Positions 1 to 8,190 of a stretch of DNA of 64,000 nt are shown piece after piece. A model generated the notes under the pieces. The model was not told where the DNA came from. It made no database searches and was given only the letters and a program-made list of their open reading frames with translations. This DNA comes from Gelidibacter sp035515035. GTDB taxonomy: Bacteria > Bacteroidota > Bacteroidia > Flavobacteriales > Flavobacteriaceae. The first letter of the stretch is position 1. Each line of letters opens with the position of its first letter. A program made the position numbers and the translations under genes. The stretch lies in NCBI RefSeq assembly GCF_035515035.1, contig NZ_DATJCA010000106.1:62001-126000 (forward strand), in the 5' to 3' direction.

Positions 1-1
1 T

Positions 2-580
2 GGCAATACAAGTCTCGGGTTTGTTGGAAAAACGGATTTCATCAACAGTTTTAATGGCACACCAGGAGAGCGACTTTCTGAAATGCTCAAAGAATCATCC
101 TATTATTATGAACGGTTCAAGAACGTCGATTTTTTATTTGAGCCCAAAATCATCCAGAATTATTCCAAATCTGTCACCCAACTGTATGGGAAAGGGTATG
201 CCCTTACAGGGAATAGTGCCGAGTTTTTGGATCCGGTATTTTCGTCTGGGGTTACTTTTGCTACGGAATCAGGATTAAAAGCGGCAAAATTAATCACCAG
301 AGAATTGCAAAATGAATCCGTCGACTGGGAAAAGGAGTATGCCGAGTATATGAAAAAGGGAGTTTCAGTATTTGCTTCCTACGTTAAGGAGTGGTACACC
401 GGGAATCTACAAACCATTTTTTTTGAAGGGACGGATAATCCCGACATTAAGAAACAAATTTGCGCGGTTTTGGCAGGTTATGTATGGGATGAAACCAATC
501 CGTTTGTAAAGAACCACGATAGATTGATCAAAACGTTGGCGAATATTATTCATATGAACAAAAGGACCTGGAATGAATGA
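2..580 (+). CDS. Flavin-dependent halogenase-like oxidoreductase, C-terminal part
   Basis: Only the last 192 codons are in the window; the reading frame is open to the left edge. The segment around residues LTGNSAEFLDPVFSSGVTFA matches the C-terminal FAD-domain region of tryptophan-halogenase-like flavoproteins, where the conserved sequence reads approximately G-N-(A/S)-A-x-F-x-D-P-x-x-S-S-G. Family knowledge: in Flavobacteriaceae such proteins often belong to aryl polyene (flexirubin-type) pigment clusters and many are not proven halogenases. The catalytic lysine and the GxGxxG motif would lie outside the window. Nothing downstream continues a pigment cluster, so this gene probably ends one. 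Function beyond FAD-dependent oxidoreductase is inference. Confidence 0.75.
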   Translation, partial: GNTSLGFVGKTDFINSFNGTPGERLSEMLKESSYYYERFKNVDFLFEPKIIQNYSKSVTQLYGKGYALTGNSAEFLDPVFSSGVTFATESGLKAAKLITRELQNESVDWEKEYAEYMKKGVSVFASYVKEWYTGNLQTIFFEGTDNPDIKKQICAVLAGYVWDETNPFVKNHDRLIKTLANIIHMNKRTWNE

Positions 581-793
581 CGGAATTTTTGACTCTTATG
601 TTGGTGGGTTTCATACGTTACATATCGATTTCTGGATATTTAAATAGCTTACTTCCTTAAAATCTTCAAATACTTTTATCGGATGTTTTCTACATTCTGA
701 CTAAAATACTAACTGATAATTGTTTGCGTTATAAATTCTAGCTATTTTTAAATAAATAATTTCATCTCATTAAAGACGTATGCTAAAAATACA

Positions 794-801
794 TATATTT
801 G
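794..801 (+). promoter_or_regulatory. Bacteroidota -7 promoter box TATATTTG
   Basis: This is an exact match to TAnnTTTG in the 340-base stretch between the halogenase-like gene and the small PID-CTERM-like gene. It predicts a start near 808 and a leader of about 110 bases. No convincing -33 TTG lies at the usual distance. Apart from this box I see nothing in 581-920. Confidence 0.45.
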
Positions 802-920
802 GTAAAGAGAATTAATGGCAAATTAAGTTCAACACTATGTATTTTATCGATAAAAATTGCATTTCATGGATGTTTTTTTTATTTTTTAATTTGTTAATTC
901 GCTTTTTTTTATACATTTAC

Positions 921-1163
921 ATGATAATGACCAAACCAAAGAAGAAAATTCTCACCACCATGTTTTTGATGTTTATGGGTATTGTAGGCAATGCTCAAGT
1001 TAGTGTTGGTGGCGGTGACGGACCTCCGCATCCAGTTCCACAAGGCGGACCAGGACCACCAGGTTTGCCCATAGACAATGGATTGATCGTTCTATTCTTT
1101 GCTGCCCTTATTTATGGAATCTATATAATTGTTAAGTACTCAAAAAAGCCTTCGCAGGTTTAG
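921..1163 (+). CDS. Small secreted protein with PID-CTERM-like sorting tail
   Basis: An 80-residue protein in three parts. An N-terminal signal peptide has basic residues, then a hydrophobic stretch ending in GNAQ. A Gly/Pro-rich mature segment (VSVGGGDGPPHPVPQGGP) follows. The C-terminal tail has LPIDNG, one hydrophobic helix (about 19 residues) and a short basic end (KYSKKPSQV). This tripartite tail resembles the PID-CTERM sorting signal annotated in Flavobacteriaceae. The mature part is only about 25-30 residues, so it may be a lipid- or glycan-attached surface peptide; that is inference. I chose the ATG at 921 (927 is also possible) because the longer frame from 837 adds a second hydrophobic stretch before the signal peptide. 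It converges on ribE with a 4-base overlap. Confidence 0.6.
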   Translation: MIMTKPKKKILTTMFLMFMGIVGNAQVSVGGGDGPPHPVPQGGPGPPGLPIDNGLIVLFFAALIYGIYIIVKYSKKPSQV

Positions 1164-1750
1164 AGTTTCAATTCGTAAAGTCGTTTAATATATTTCCCCA
1201 AAACATCAAACTCCAAATTTACAACACTTCCTTTTTCTAAAAATTGAAATGTTGTGTGTTCGTAGGTGTAAGGGATAATAGCAACGCTAAATTCATTTTT
1301 CAAACTGTTTACCACCGTTAAACTCACACCATTAACAGTAATTGAACCTTTTTCTATGGTGATGTTGCTTAATGTTGCGTCATATATAAAAGTAAATAGC
1401 CAACTCCCATTTTGAAATTCAATAGATTTACAAACGGCTGTTTGGTCTACATGTCCCTGCACAATATGACCGTCCAATCGATCACCAAGCTTCATGGCAC
1501 GTTCCAAGTTTACCTGATCACCAATTTTCAATTCTCCCAAATTGGTTTTGTTGAGGGTCTCCCTAATTGCCGTAACTTGGTAAAGCGGATTATTCAATGA
1601 GGTTACCGTTAGGCATACGCCATTATGGGCCACACTTTGATCTATTTTTAGTTCAGATGTAAAATTACTTTTTAATGTGATATGAAGATTGTCATGGTCT
1701 TGCTCCAAATTTGTAATGACGCCTAAATCTTCAATGATTCCAGTAAACAT
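1160..1750 (-). CDS. ribE: Riboflavin synthase, alpha subunit
   Basis: A 196-residue protein that converts two molecules of 6,7-dimethyl-8-ribityllumazine to riboflavin and a pyrimidinedione. It has the two tandem lumazine-binding barrels of the family: the first opens with MFTGIIEDLG and contains the NGVCLTV motif; the second repeats it as VNGVSLTVV near residue 140. GHIVQGHVDQ joins the repeats. Length is normal. It is transcribed alone, away from pdxA, with a TAnnTTTG box upstream. No FMN riboswitch is visible before it. The rest of the riboflavin pathway is not in the window. Confidence 0.97.
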   Translation of the reverse strand: MFTGIIEDLGVITNLEQDHDNLHITLKSNFTSELKIDQSVAHNGVCLTVTSLNNPLYQVTAIRETLNKTNLGELKIGDQVNLERAMKLGDRLDGHIVQGHVDQTAVCKSIEFQNGSWLFTFIYDATLSNITIEKGSITVNGVSLTVVNSLKNEFSVAIIPYTYEHTTFQFLEKGSVVNLEFDVLGKYIKRLYELKL

Positions 1751-1793
1751 ATTGTCGAATAATTAGTTAAATTTGCATTTGTATAATGGGTTA

Positions 1794-1801
1794 CAAAGAT
1801 A
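1794..1801 (-). promoter_or_regulatory. -7 promoter box TATCTTTG for ribE
   Basis: Read on the minus strand, this matches TAnnTTTG 43 bases before the ribE start codon, so a leader of roughly 35-40 bases is expected. No -33 TTG was found at the usual spacing. Confidence 0.5.
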
Positions 1802-1885
1802 ACGCTTTAATAAGAAATTTAGGATAATCTTCTATTTGGAAAACAGTTCAATTAAACCGTATTATACCTGGATAATCATATTAGG

Positions 1886-2932
1886 ATGAAAAAAGAAGAG
1901 CAAATTAGAGTAGGGATTTCCATTGGTGATCTAAATGGCATTGGTGCGGAAATTATCTTAAAGACGTTTGAGGATTCCCGAATGCTTGAGTTTTGTACCC
2001 CGATAATTTTTGCGTCTATTAAAACCATGTCGTTTTTCAAGAAACATTTTAACAGTGGTATTAATTTTCACGGCATAAATGACTTGAATCAGGTGATTGA
2101 AGCAAAGGTGAATGTTTTAAATGTTTGGAAAGAAACAATTGAAATAGCCTTTGGGGAAGAGGACTTAAAAGCTGGAGAATATGCTTTTAAATCCTTGGAA
2201 AGAGCTACCGCAGCTTTAAAAAATGATGATATTGATGTATTGGTAACTGCGCCAATCAATAAATTGACCATTCAATCTGATAGTTTCAATTTTCCAGGAC
2301 ATACCGATTACTTAGCGAAGGAACTTGGTGGGAACAGTCTGATGTTTATGGTTACTGAGAAGCTTAAGGTAGGTTTGCTTACAGATCATGTCCCGGTTAA
2401 AGACGTGCCGGAACATATCACTTCAAAACTTATTGAAGAAAAAGTGCAGACTGTTTATGACTCCTTAGTTAAGGATTTTCGGGTCAGCAGACCAAAAATT
2501 GCGGTTTTGGGCATTAATCCACACGCCGGAGATAATGGTGTTATTGGAAAAGAAGATGAGGAAATTTTAAAACCGACACTTCTGAAAATAAGGGAAAAAG
2601 GTAAATTGGTCTACGGACCGTATTCTGCCGATAGTTTCTTTGGTTCTAAAAATTATCAAAATTTTGATGCTATTATTGCCTCGTACCATGATCAGGGATT
2701 GATTCCTTTTAAGACGATCACTTTTGGAGAAGGTGTCAATTATACTGCAGGCTTGAACAAAATAAGAACATCTCCAGACCATGGAACTGCATTTGAAATT
2801 GCGGGAAAGGGAACAGCAGATGAAAGTTCATTTAAAGCGGCGGTTTTTACTGCTATTCAGATTTATAAGAATAGAAAGGAATATAAAAAGCTCACTAAAA
2901 ATCCTCTAAAGAAGGCTTCAAAAAAGATGTAA
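1886..2932 (+). CDS. pdxA: 4-hydroxythreonine-4-phosphate dehydrogenase
   Basis: A 348-residue PdxA. The enzyme oxidises 4-phosphooxy-L-threonine in the DXP-dependent pyridoxal 5'-phosphate pathway. Recognisable features are the opening GISIGDLNGIG, TAPINK near residue 120, the zinc-ligand region FPGHTDYLA, LGINPHAGDNG near residue 208, SYHDQGLIPFK, and the closing TSPDHGTAFEIAGKG. The C-terminus has a short lysine-rich tail. It is the first gene of a rightward run, 60-70 bases before the DUF177 gene, which has its own promoter box. Confidence 0.97.
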   Translation: MKKEEQIRVGISIGDLNGIGAEIILKTFEDSRMLEFCTPIIFASIKTMSFFKKHFNSGINFHGINDLNQVIEAKVNVLNVWKETIEIAFGEEDLKAGEYAFKSLERATAALKNDDIDVLVTAPINKLTIQSDSFNFPGHTDYLAKELGGNSLMFMVTEKLKVGLLTDHVPVKDVPEHITSKLIEEKVQTVYDSLVKDFRVSRPKIAVLGINPHAGDNGVIGKEDEEILKPTLLKIREKGKLVYGPYSADSFFGSKNYQNFDAIIASYHDQGLIPFKTITFGEGVNYTAGLNKIRTSPDHGTAFEIAGKGTADESSFKAAVFTAIQIYKNRKEYKKLTKNPLKKASKKM

Positions 2933-2974
2933 ACATTTTTTGTTAATAGCTTTTTTCTAATAAGAAATATTTTC

Positions 2975-2982
2975 TATATTTG
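2975..2982 (+). promoter_or_regulatory. -7 promoter box TATATTTG for DUF177-rpmF
   Basis: Exact TAnnTTTG match followed by GCACCC, a common context for flavobacterial start sites. The predicted start near 2988 leaves almost no leader for the ATG at 2993 but a workable one for the ATG at 3005, which is why I placed the DUF177 start there. Confidence 0.6.
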
Positions 2983-3004
2983 CACCCTCAAAATGAATGC
3001 GACC

Positions 3005-3544
3005 ATGAAGCCCTTAAAAGAGTATGACATACAATTTGTAGGATTAAAATTAGGAAAGCACCATTTTGATTATCAAATCGATAAAAAGTTCTTTGAAGAT
3101 TTTGAGTTTGATGAATTTAATGACGTCAATGTAAAAGTAAATTTGGTTTTTGAAAAGAAATCAACACTTTTAGAATTGGATTTTGAATCATCAGGTATCG
3201 TCAATGTTAATTGCGATACCACTAATGAGCCTTACGACCAAGCAATTGAAGATGATTTTAATTTGGTGGTAAACTTTGGAGATGAATACAATGATGAAGA
3301 TGAGAATATTTTAATCGTCCCCCATGGTGAGTTCGAGATTAACGTGGCTCAATACATTTATGAATTGATTATATTGGCAATGCCGATAAAACGTATCCAT
3401 CCAGGAATAGAAGATGGTACCTTAAAATCAGAAATACTTACAAAATTAGAAGAACTAAGTCCAAAAAACTTAGAAGAACAAGAAGAATCAGAGGAGATTG
3501 ATCCTCGATGGAATACATTAAAAAAACTATTAACGGATAAATAA
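3005..3544 (+). CDS. DUF177 (YceD-like) protein
   Basis: A 179-residue acidic protein of the DUF177/YceD family, whose gene almost always precedes rpmF, as here (11 bases). The C-terminus is strongly acidic and ends in DPRWNTLKKLLTDK; the D-P-R-W-x-x-L segment is the conserved family tail. The family cysteines that may bind zinc in other phyla are reduced to a single C in VNVNCDT. Proposed roles in other organisms concern 23S rRNA accumulation and ribosome assembly; in this lineage the function is inferred only from the link to L32. An ATG four codons upstream (2993) lies too close to the predicted transcription start. Confidence 0.88.
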   Translation: MKPLKEYDIQFVGLKLGKHHFDYQIDKKFFEDFEFDEFNDVNVKVNLVFEKKSTLLELDFESSGIVNVNCDTTNEPYDQAIEDDFNLVVNFGDEYNDEDENILIVPHGEFEINVAQYIYELIILAMPIKRIHPGIEDGTLKSEILTKLEELSPKNLEEQEESEEIDPRWNTLKKLLTDK

Positions 3545-3555
3545 TACGATATAAA

Positions 3556-3759
3556 ATGGCACATCCTAAAAGAAAAATTTCTAAAACCAGAAGAGATAAA
3601 AGAAGAACACATTATAAAGCAGTTGTTCCTACAATTGCAACGTGTCCTACTACAGGGGAAGCACACTTGTTCCATAGAGCTCATTGGCATGAAGGAAAAC
3701 TATACTACAGAGGTCAGGTGCTTATAGATAACTCTGAGAAAGAGGAAAACTTAGCATAA
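3556..3759 (+). CDS. rpmF: 50S ribosomal protein L32
   Basis: A 67-residue L32 of the large ribosomal subunit. It opens with AHPKRKISKTRRDKRR, the basic N-terminal tail typical of L32. The zinc-ribbon cysteines found in some L32 proteins are not retained as a four-cysteine set; only the C of TCPTTGEAH remains, so this is a C-minus type. It is co-transcribed with the DUF177 gene and followed by a strong terminator, which separates it from fabH. Confidence 0.97.
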   Translation: MAHPKRKISKTRRDKRRTHYKAVVPTIATCPTTGEAHLFHRAHWHEGKLYYRGQVLIDNSEKEENLA

Positions 3760-3776
3760 CTACTATGCATGCATAC

Positions 3777-3808
3777 AAAAAAACGCTCATATATGAGCGT
3801 TTTTTTTA
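3777..3808 (+). terminator. Intrinsic terminator after rpmF
   Basis: The perfect stem ACGCTCAT/ATGAGCGT, extended by an A-run and T-run pair, is followed by eight T residues. It starts 18 bases after the rpmF stop codon. Confidence 0.85.
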
Positions 3809-3940
3809 TGATTAATTTTCGAAAGTCTTAAAAACAACCTAATTTGCATCATATTTGACTAAATATTCAGTAGATTCAGTTATAATTTACTGCTTTTGGC
3901 TGATTTTAGTCGAATTTTTGGTCATATCTAATACAAAAAA

Positions 3941-4936
3941 ATGAGTAGAATCACCGCTGCAATTACTGCCATAGGAGGATATGTACCTGAATATATATTA
4001 ACAAACCAAATTTTGGAAACCTTAGTCGATACGAATGATGAATGGATAACCAGTAGAACAGGAATCAAGGAACGAAGAATCTTAAAAGAAGACGGTAAAG
4101 GCACTTCCTATTTAGCCATCAAAGCCGCTCAGGATCTTATAGAAAAAAAAGGTTTAAATCCGAAAGAAATAGAACTGGTAATCGTTGCTACAGCCACCCC
4201 AGACATGAAGGCTGCTGCTACGGCTGCCTATACAGCTACACAAATTGGCGCTACAAATGCATTTTCATTTGATTTGGAAGCCGCTTGTTCTAGTTTTTTA
4301 TACGGAATGTCCGTAGCTGCGCGTTATATTGAATCCGGAAAATATAAAAAAGTATTGTTGATAGGTGCGGATAAAAACTCATCAATGATCAATTATAAAG
4401 ATAGGGCCACATGTATTATTTTTGGAGATGGTGCGGGTGCGGCGCTATTTGAACCCAATACAGAAGGTTTGGGTCTTCAGGATGAACTGTTGAGAAGTGA
4501 TGGAAATGGAAGGGAATTCTTGCAGGCTACCTATGGTGGTTCTTCCTATCCCTCAACCCCCGAAGCGGTAGCTGAAGGAAAGCACTTTATTTTTCAAGAA
4601 GGTAAGATGGTGTTTAAGAACGCTGTTTTTAATATGGCGGACGTCACCGAAAAAATACTGGTCAGAAACCATCTACTAAAAGATGATATTGCGTGGTTGG
4701 TACCTCATCAAGCAAACAAACGTATTATTGATGCCACGTCCAGTAGGATAGAGCTTGATGATAGCAAAGTAATGACAAATATCCATAAATATGGAAACAC
4801 AACATCTGCAACTCTACCTTTGCTCTTATTTGACTACGAAAAACAACTAAAAAAAGGCGACAAATTAATATTTGTGGCATTTGGAGGAGGCTTTACTTGG
4901 GGTTCAGTGTACCTTACTTGGGCTTATAATTCATAG
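3941..4936 (+). CDS. fabH: 3-oxoacyl-ACP synthase III
   Basis: A 331-residue KASIII that condenses acetyl-CoA (or a branched acyl-CoA) with malonyl-ACP to start fatty-acid synthesis. The Cys-His-Asn triad is visible: Cys in EAACSSFLYG, His in VPHQANKRI and Asn in KYGNTTSATLP. DEWITSRTGIKERR near residue 30 is the usual N-terminal signature. Length is normal. It precedes accB by 36 bases, consistent with an fabH-accB-accC operon supplying both primer condensation and malonyl-CoA. Flavobacteria make many iso-branched acids, so a branched starter preference is plausible but not shown by the sequence. Confidence 0.96.
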   Translation: MSRITAAITAIGGYVPEYILTNQILETLVDTNDEWITSRTGIKERRILKEDGKGTSYLAIKAAQDLIEKKGLNPKEIELVIVATATPDMKAAATAAYTATQIGATNAFSFDLEAACSSFLYGMSVAARYIESGKYKKVLLIGADKNSSMINYKDRATCIIFGDGAGAALFEPNTEGLGLQDELLRSDGNGREFLQATYGGSSYPSTPEAVAEGKHFIFQEGKMVFKNAVFNMADVTEKILVRNHLLKDDIAWLVPHQANKRIIDATSSRIELDDSKVMTNIHKYGNTTSATLPLLLFDYEKQLKKGDKLIFVAFGGGFTWGSVYLTWAYNS

Positions 4937-4972
4937 ACTAACTAATCTTTAAATATTTAAATTCTAATTATT

Positions 4973-5449
4973 ATGGATATAAAAGAAATTCAAAACTTAA
5001 TCAAGTTTGTTGCTAAATCTGGCGCAAGTGAGGTTAAATTAGAGATGGACGATATCAAAATTACCATCAAAACTGGTGGTGAAGATAGAGGAGAATCCAC
5101 AACGTACGTACAACAAATTCCAATGGGTCCCGCTCCTGTTGCTCAAGCCCAGGCACCACAAGTTGCGCCACAACCCATTGCAGCTCCTGCTGTTGATGAA
5201 AACTCAAAGTTTATTACCATAAAATCACCAATTATCGGAACGTTTTATCGTAAGCCTTCACCAGATAAACCAATGTTTGTTGAAGTAGGTAAAACGATCA
5301 AAGAGGGTGATGTCTTGTGCGTAATTGAAGCTATGAAATTGTTCAATGAAATCGAATCTGAAGTTTCAGGGAAAATTATTAAAATATTAGTTGACGATTC
5401 TTCTCCAGTTGAATTTGATCAGCCATTATTTTTAGTAGATCCTTCATAA
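4973..5449 (+). CDS. accB: Acetyl-CoA carboxylase biotin carboxyl carrier protein
   Basis: A 158-residue BCCP. The C-terminal biotinyl domain carries CVIEAMKLFNEIE, in which the lysine of EAMKL is biotinylated. A Pro/Ala/Gln-rich flexible linker (about residues 50-75) separates it from an N-terminal helical region that contacts the carboxylase. The biotinyl domain retains the thumb-region features of true BCCP (PIIGTFYRKPSPD). It is followed by accC after an 86-base gap that contains an inverted repeat. Confidence 0.96.
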   Translation: MDIKEIQNLIKFVAKSGASEVKLEMDDIKITIKTGGEDRGESTTYVQQIPMGPAPVAQAQAPQVAPQPIAAPAVDENSKFITIKSPIIGTFYRKPSPDKPMFVEVGKTIKEGDVLCVIEAMKLFNEIESEVSGKIIKILVDDSSPVEFDQPLFLVDPS

Positions 5450-5457
5450 CCAAATAA

Positions 5458-5513
5458 AAATTCCAATAGACAAATCTCAAAATCCAATATTTGGAATTTG
5501 GTGATTGGAATTT
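5458..5513. repeat. Inverted repeat between accB and accC
   Basis: Arms AAATTCCAAT (5458-5467) and ATTGGAATTT (5504-5513) are perfect 10-base complements. A second TTGGAATTT lies inside (5491-5499) and could pair with the left arm instead. There is no T-run, so this is not a standard terminator. It may be a short dispersed palindrome or an mRNA structure that adjusts accC expression; either role is inference. Confidence 0.5.
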
Positions 5514-5535
5514 GAAATTTTTAATTTGAAATGTT

Positions 5536-6888
5536 ATGTTTAAAAAAATATTAATTGCCAATAGAGGTGAAATAGCATTGCGTGTTATCAGAACCTGTAA
5601 GGAAATGGGCATTAAAACCGTAGCTGTCTACTCCACGGCAGATGCAGAAAGTCTGCATGTTAAATTTGCGGATGAAGCTGTATGTATTGGACCCCCACCA
5701 AGTAGTGAGTCTTATCTAAAAATGTCCAATATTATTGCGGCTGCAGAGATTACTAACGCTGATGCCATTCATCCTGGTTATGGCTTTTTGTCTGAAAACG
5801 CGAAGTTTTCAAAAATTTGCGAAGAACACAATATTAAGTTTATTGGCGCTTCTCCAGAAATGATTGAACGCATGGGAGATAAGGCTTCGGCTAAAGCGAC
5901 CATGAAAAAGGCAGGAGTACCATGTGTGCCAGGAAGTGATGGCATCTTGGAATCTTATGAGCAAACCGAAAAATTGTCTGTTGAAATGGGCTTTCCTGTA
6001 ATGTTAAAGGCTACAGCAGGTGGTGGCGGAAAAGGAATGCGTGCCGTTTGGAAACGGGAAAAGCTTAAGGATGCCTGGGATTCTGCACGTCATGAAGCGA
6101 GAGCTGCTTTTGGAAATGATGCCATGTACCTTGAAAAACTTATTGAAGAACCACGTCATATAGAAATACAAATTGTTGGGGATTCTACAGGTAGAGCTTG
6201 CCATTTATCAGAACGTGATTGTTCAATTCAACGTCGTCATCAAAAACTGACTGAAGAAACTCCATCACCGTTTATGACTGATGAACTTCGTAATGAAATG
6301 GGATTGGCTGCAGTAAGAGCGGCAGAATACATTAAATATGAAGGAGCAGGAACAATAGAATTTTTGGTAGACAAACATCGTAATTTCTATTTTATGGAGA
6401 TGAACACCCGTATTCAGGTGGAACATCCTATTACTGAGCAAGTGATTGATTTTGATTTGATCAGAGAACAAATTCTTGTGGCTGCAGGGGTACCTATTTC
6501 CGGTAAAAACTATACGCCAAAACTACATTCTATTGAATGTCGGATCAATGCGGAAGATCCATATAATGACTTTAGACCTTCCCCAGGCAAGATTACCACG
6601 CTTCATGCTCCAGGCGGGCATGGGGTGCGTTTGGATACGCATGTGTATTCAGGCTATACCATTCCACCAAACTATGATTCTATGATTGCCAAGTTGATTA
6701 CCACTGCGCAAACACGCGATGAAGCCATCAGTAAGATGAAACGTGCTCTGGACGAATTCGTAATAGAAGGGATTAAGACTACAATTCCATTCCATCGACA
6801 ATTAATGGACCATCCAGATTACTTAGCTGGTAATTATACCACTAAATTTATGGAAAGCTTTAAAATGGAAGCGCCGGTTGAAGATTAA
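5536..6888 (+). CDS. accC: Acetyl-CoA carboxylase, biotin carboxylase subunit
   Basis: A 450-residue ATP-grasp enzyme that carboxylates the biotin of AccB. It begins MFKKILIANRGEIALRVIR. The glycine-rich ATP loop is KATAGGGGKGMR near residue 160. The metal and bicarbonate region is MEMNTRIQVEHPITEQV, and RINAEDPYNDFRPSPG follows in the C-terminal domain. Length is as expected. A terminator directly after it ends the fabH-accB-accC run; the carboxyltransferase genes accA and accD are elsewhere. Confidence 0.97.
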   Translation: MFKKILIANRGEIALRVIRTCKEMGIKTVAVYSTADAESLHVKFADEAVCIGPPPSSESYLKMSNIIAAAEITNADAIHPGYGFLSENAKFSKICEEHNIKFIGASPEMIERMGDKASAKATMKKAGVPCVPGSDGILESYEQTEKLSVEMGFPVMLKATAGGGGKGMRAVWKREKLKDAWDSARHEARAAFGNDAMYLEKLIEEPRHIEIQIVGDSTGRACHLSERDCSIQRRHQKLTEETPSPFMTDELRNEMGLAAVRAAEYIKYEGAGTIEFLVDKHRNFYFMEMNTRIQVEHPITEQVIDFDLIREQILVAAGVPISGKNYTPKLHSIECRINAEDPYNDFRPSPGKITTLHAPGGHGVRLDTHVYSGYTIPPNYDSMIAKLITTAQTRDEAISKMKRALDEFVIEGIKTTIPFHRQLMDHPDYLAGNYTTKFMESFKMEAPVED

Positions 6889-6894
6889 GAATAC

Positions 6895-6924
6895 AGACTC
6901 CGAAAGAAATTTCGGAGTTTTTTT
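6895..6924 (+). terminator. Intrinsic terminator after accC
   Basis: The stem ACTCCGAAA/TTTCGGAGT with a GAAA loop is followed by seven T residues, eight bases after the accC stop codon. Confidence 0.85.
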
Positions 6925-7029
6925 ATGCCACGATCCTATTTTTATAGCGATAATTCCTCTTTAAAAACCATCCTTATTTTATAGGACGAGTTTATAATTC
7001 TTACTTTTATACCCCAAAACCTTAAAAGA

Positions 7030-8145
7030 ATGAACCTTTCCTATTGGGAAATAAAAACCTACCTCTCCAACATTGACTACACCATTGTTGGCAGCGGAAT
7101 TGTTGGCCTCAATTGTGCTTTACGGTTAAAGGAGCGGTTTCCAAAAGCCACTATCGTGGTTCTTGAACGCGGCTTTTTACCGCAGGGAGCGAGCACAAAA
7201 AATGCTGGTTTCGCTTGTTTTGGAAGTCTCAGTGAAATTTTAGATGATCTCAATACACATTCTGAGGAAGAAGTCGTTCAACTGATAGAGAAACGACGAA
7301 ACGGTCTTTCATTATTACGCCAAACATTATCTGATCAAACTATCGACTATCAACAGAATGGCGGTTATGAATTGTTTGATCAACATGATCACGAAGGCTA
7401 TGACTATTGCTTGTCTCATATGGATAAAGTGAATGCACTACTAAAGCCACATTTTAAGGAGGATGTTTTTCAAATTAGAGACAATCCCTTCCACTTTGAA
7501 AACATTCAAAAGCAACTTAGTTTTACACCATTTGAAGGTCAAATTGACACCGGAAAGATGATGCGATCCCTAACGGATTTGGTCTTGAACAAAGGGGTTT
7601 TAATTCTTAATTCCGTTACTGTTGAACAGTTTGAAGAACTGAATGGATTCGTGCAAATCGAAACTGGTGAATTTCAATTTAAAACGAATCACTTTCTAAT
7701 TTGCACAAACGGATTCGCATCAAAACTGATAAATGTTGAAGTGAAACCCGCTAGAGCGCAAGTTTTAATTACAAAACCTATTCAGAATCTAAAAATTAAA
7801 GGCACATTTCATCTCGATAAAGGGTTCTATTATTTTCGTAATATTGACTCGCGAATTTTGTTGGGTGGCGGTCGTAATCTCGATTTCAAAACCGAAGAAA
7901 CCACTGACATGGCGCAGACCGAAATCATTCAAAACAAGTTGGAAGAACTTTTAAAAACAACAATTTTACCCAATACGCCTTTTGAAATCGAACAAAGTTG
8001 GAGTGGGATTATGGGTGTAGGCAATACCAAAAAACCAATTATAAAACAACTGAGTGATCGCGTTTTTTGTGGCGTTAGGCTTGGAGGTATGGGTATTGCC
8101 ATTGGAAGTCATGTGGGAAGGGAATTGGCTGATTTGGTCGATTGA
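7030..8145 (+). CDS. FAD-dependent oxidoreductase, DAO family
   Basis: A 371-residue flavoprotein of the glycine/D-amino-acid oxidase superfamily. The dinucleotide-binding motif VGSGIVGLNCAL lies near residue 20, followed by an acidic strand end (VVLERG) and GASTKNAGFACFGS, where family members contact the flavin. The C-terminus has GIMGVGNTKKP and GVRLGGMGIAIGSHVG, which match the second FAD-contact region. No signal peptide, so cytoplasmic. The substrate cannot be read from the sequence; an amine or amino acid is likely. It precedes mtgA by 45 bases and may be co-transcribed with it. Confidence 0.85.
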   Translation: MNLSYWEIKTYLSNIDYTIVGSGIVGLNCALRLKERFPKATIVVLERGFLPQGASTKNAGFACFGSLSEILDDLNTHSEEEVVQLIEKRRNGLSLLRQTLSDQTIDYQQNGGYELFDQHDHEGYDYCLSHMDKVNALLKPHFKEDVFQIRDNPFHFENIQKQLSFTPFEGQIDTGKMMRSLTDLVLNKGVLILNSVTVEQFEELNGFVQIETGEFQFKTNHFLICTNGFASKLINVEVKPARAQVLITKPIQNLKIKGTFHLDKGFYYFRNIDSRILLGGGRNLDFKTEETTDMAQTEIIQNKLEELLKTTILPNTPFEIEQSWSGIMGVGNTKKPIIKQLSDRVFCGVRLGGMGIAIGSHVGRELADLVD

Positions 8146-8190
8146 TCCATAAAATTATGATGACCTGGAAAGGTTTAAATAGAAAAATTT

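Noticed and set aside
837..920. N-terminal extension of the PID-CTERM-like protein
   Set aside because: It would add a second hydrophobic stretch ahead of a normal signal peptide; the ATG at 921 or 927 fits better.
1751..1885. FMN riboswitch upstream of ribE
   Set aside because: The leader is about 40 bases and shows none of the conserved RFN elements.
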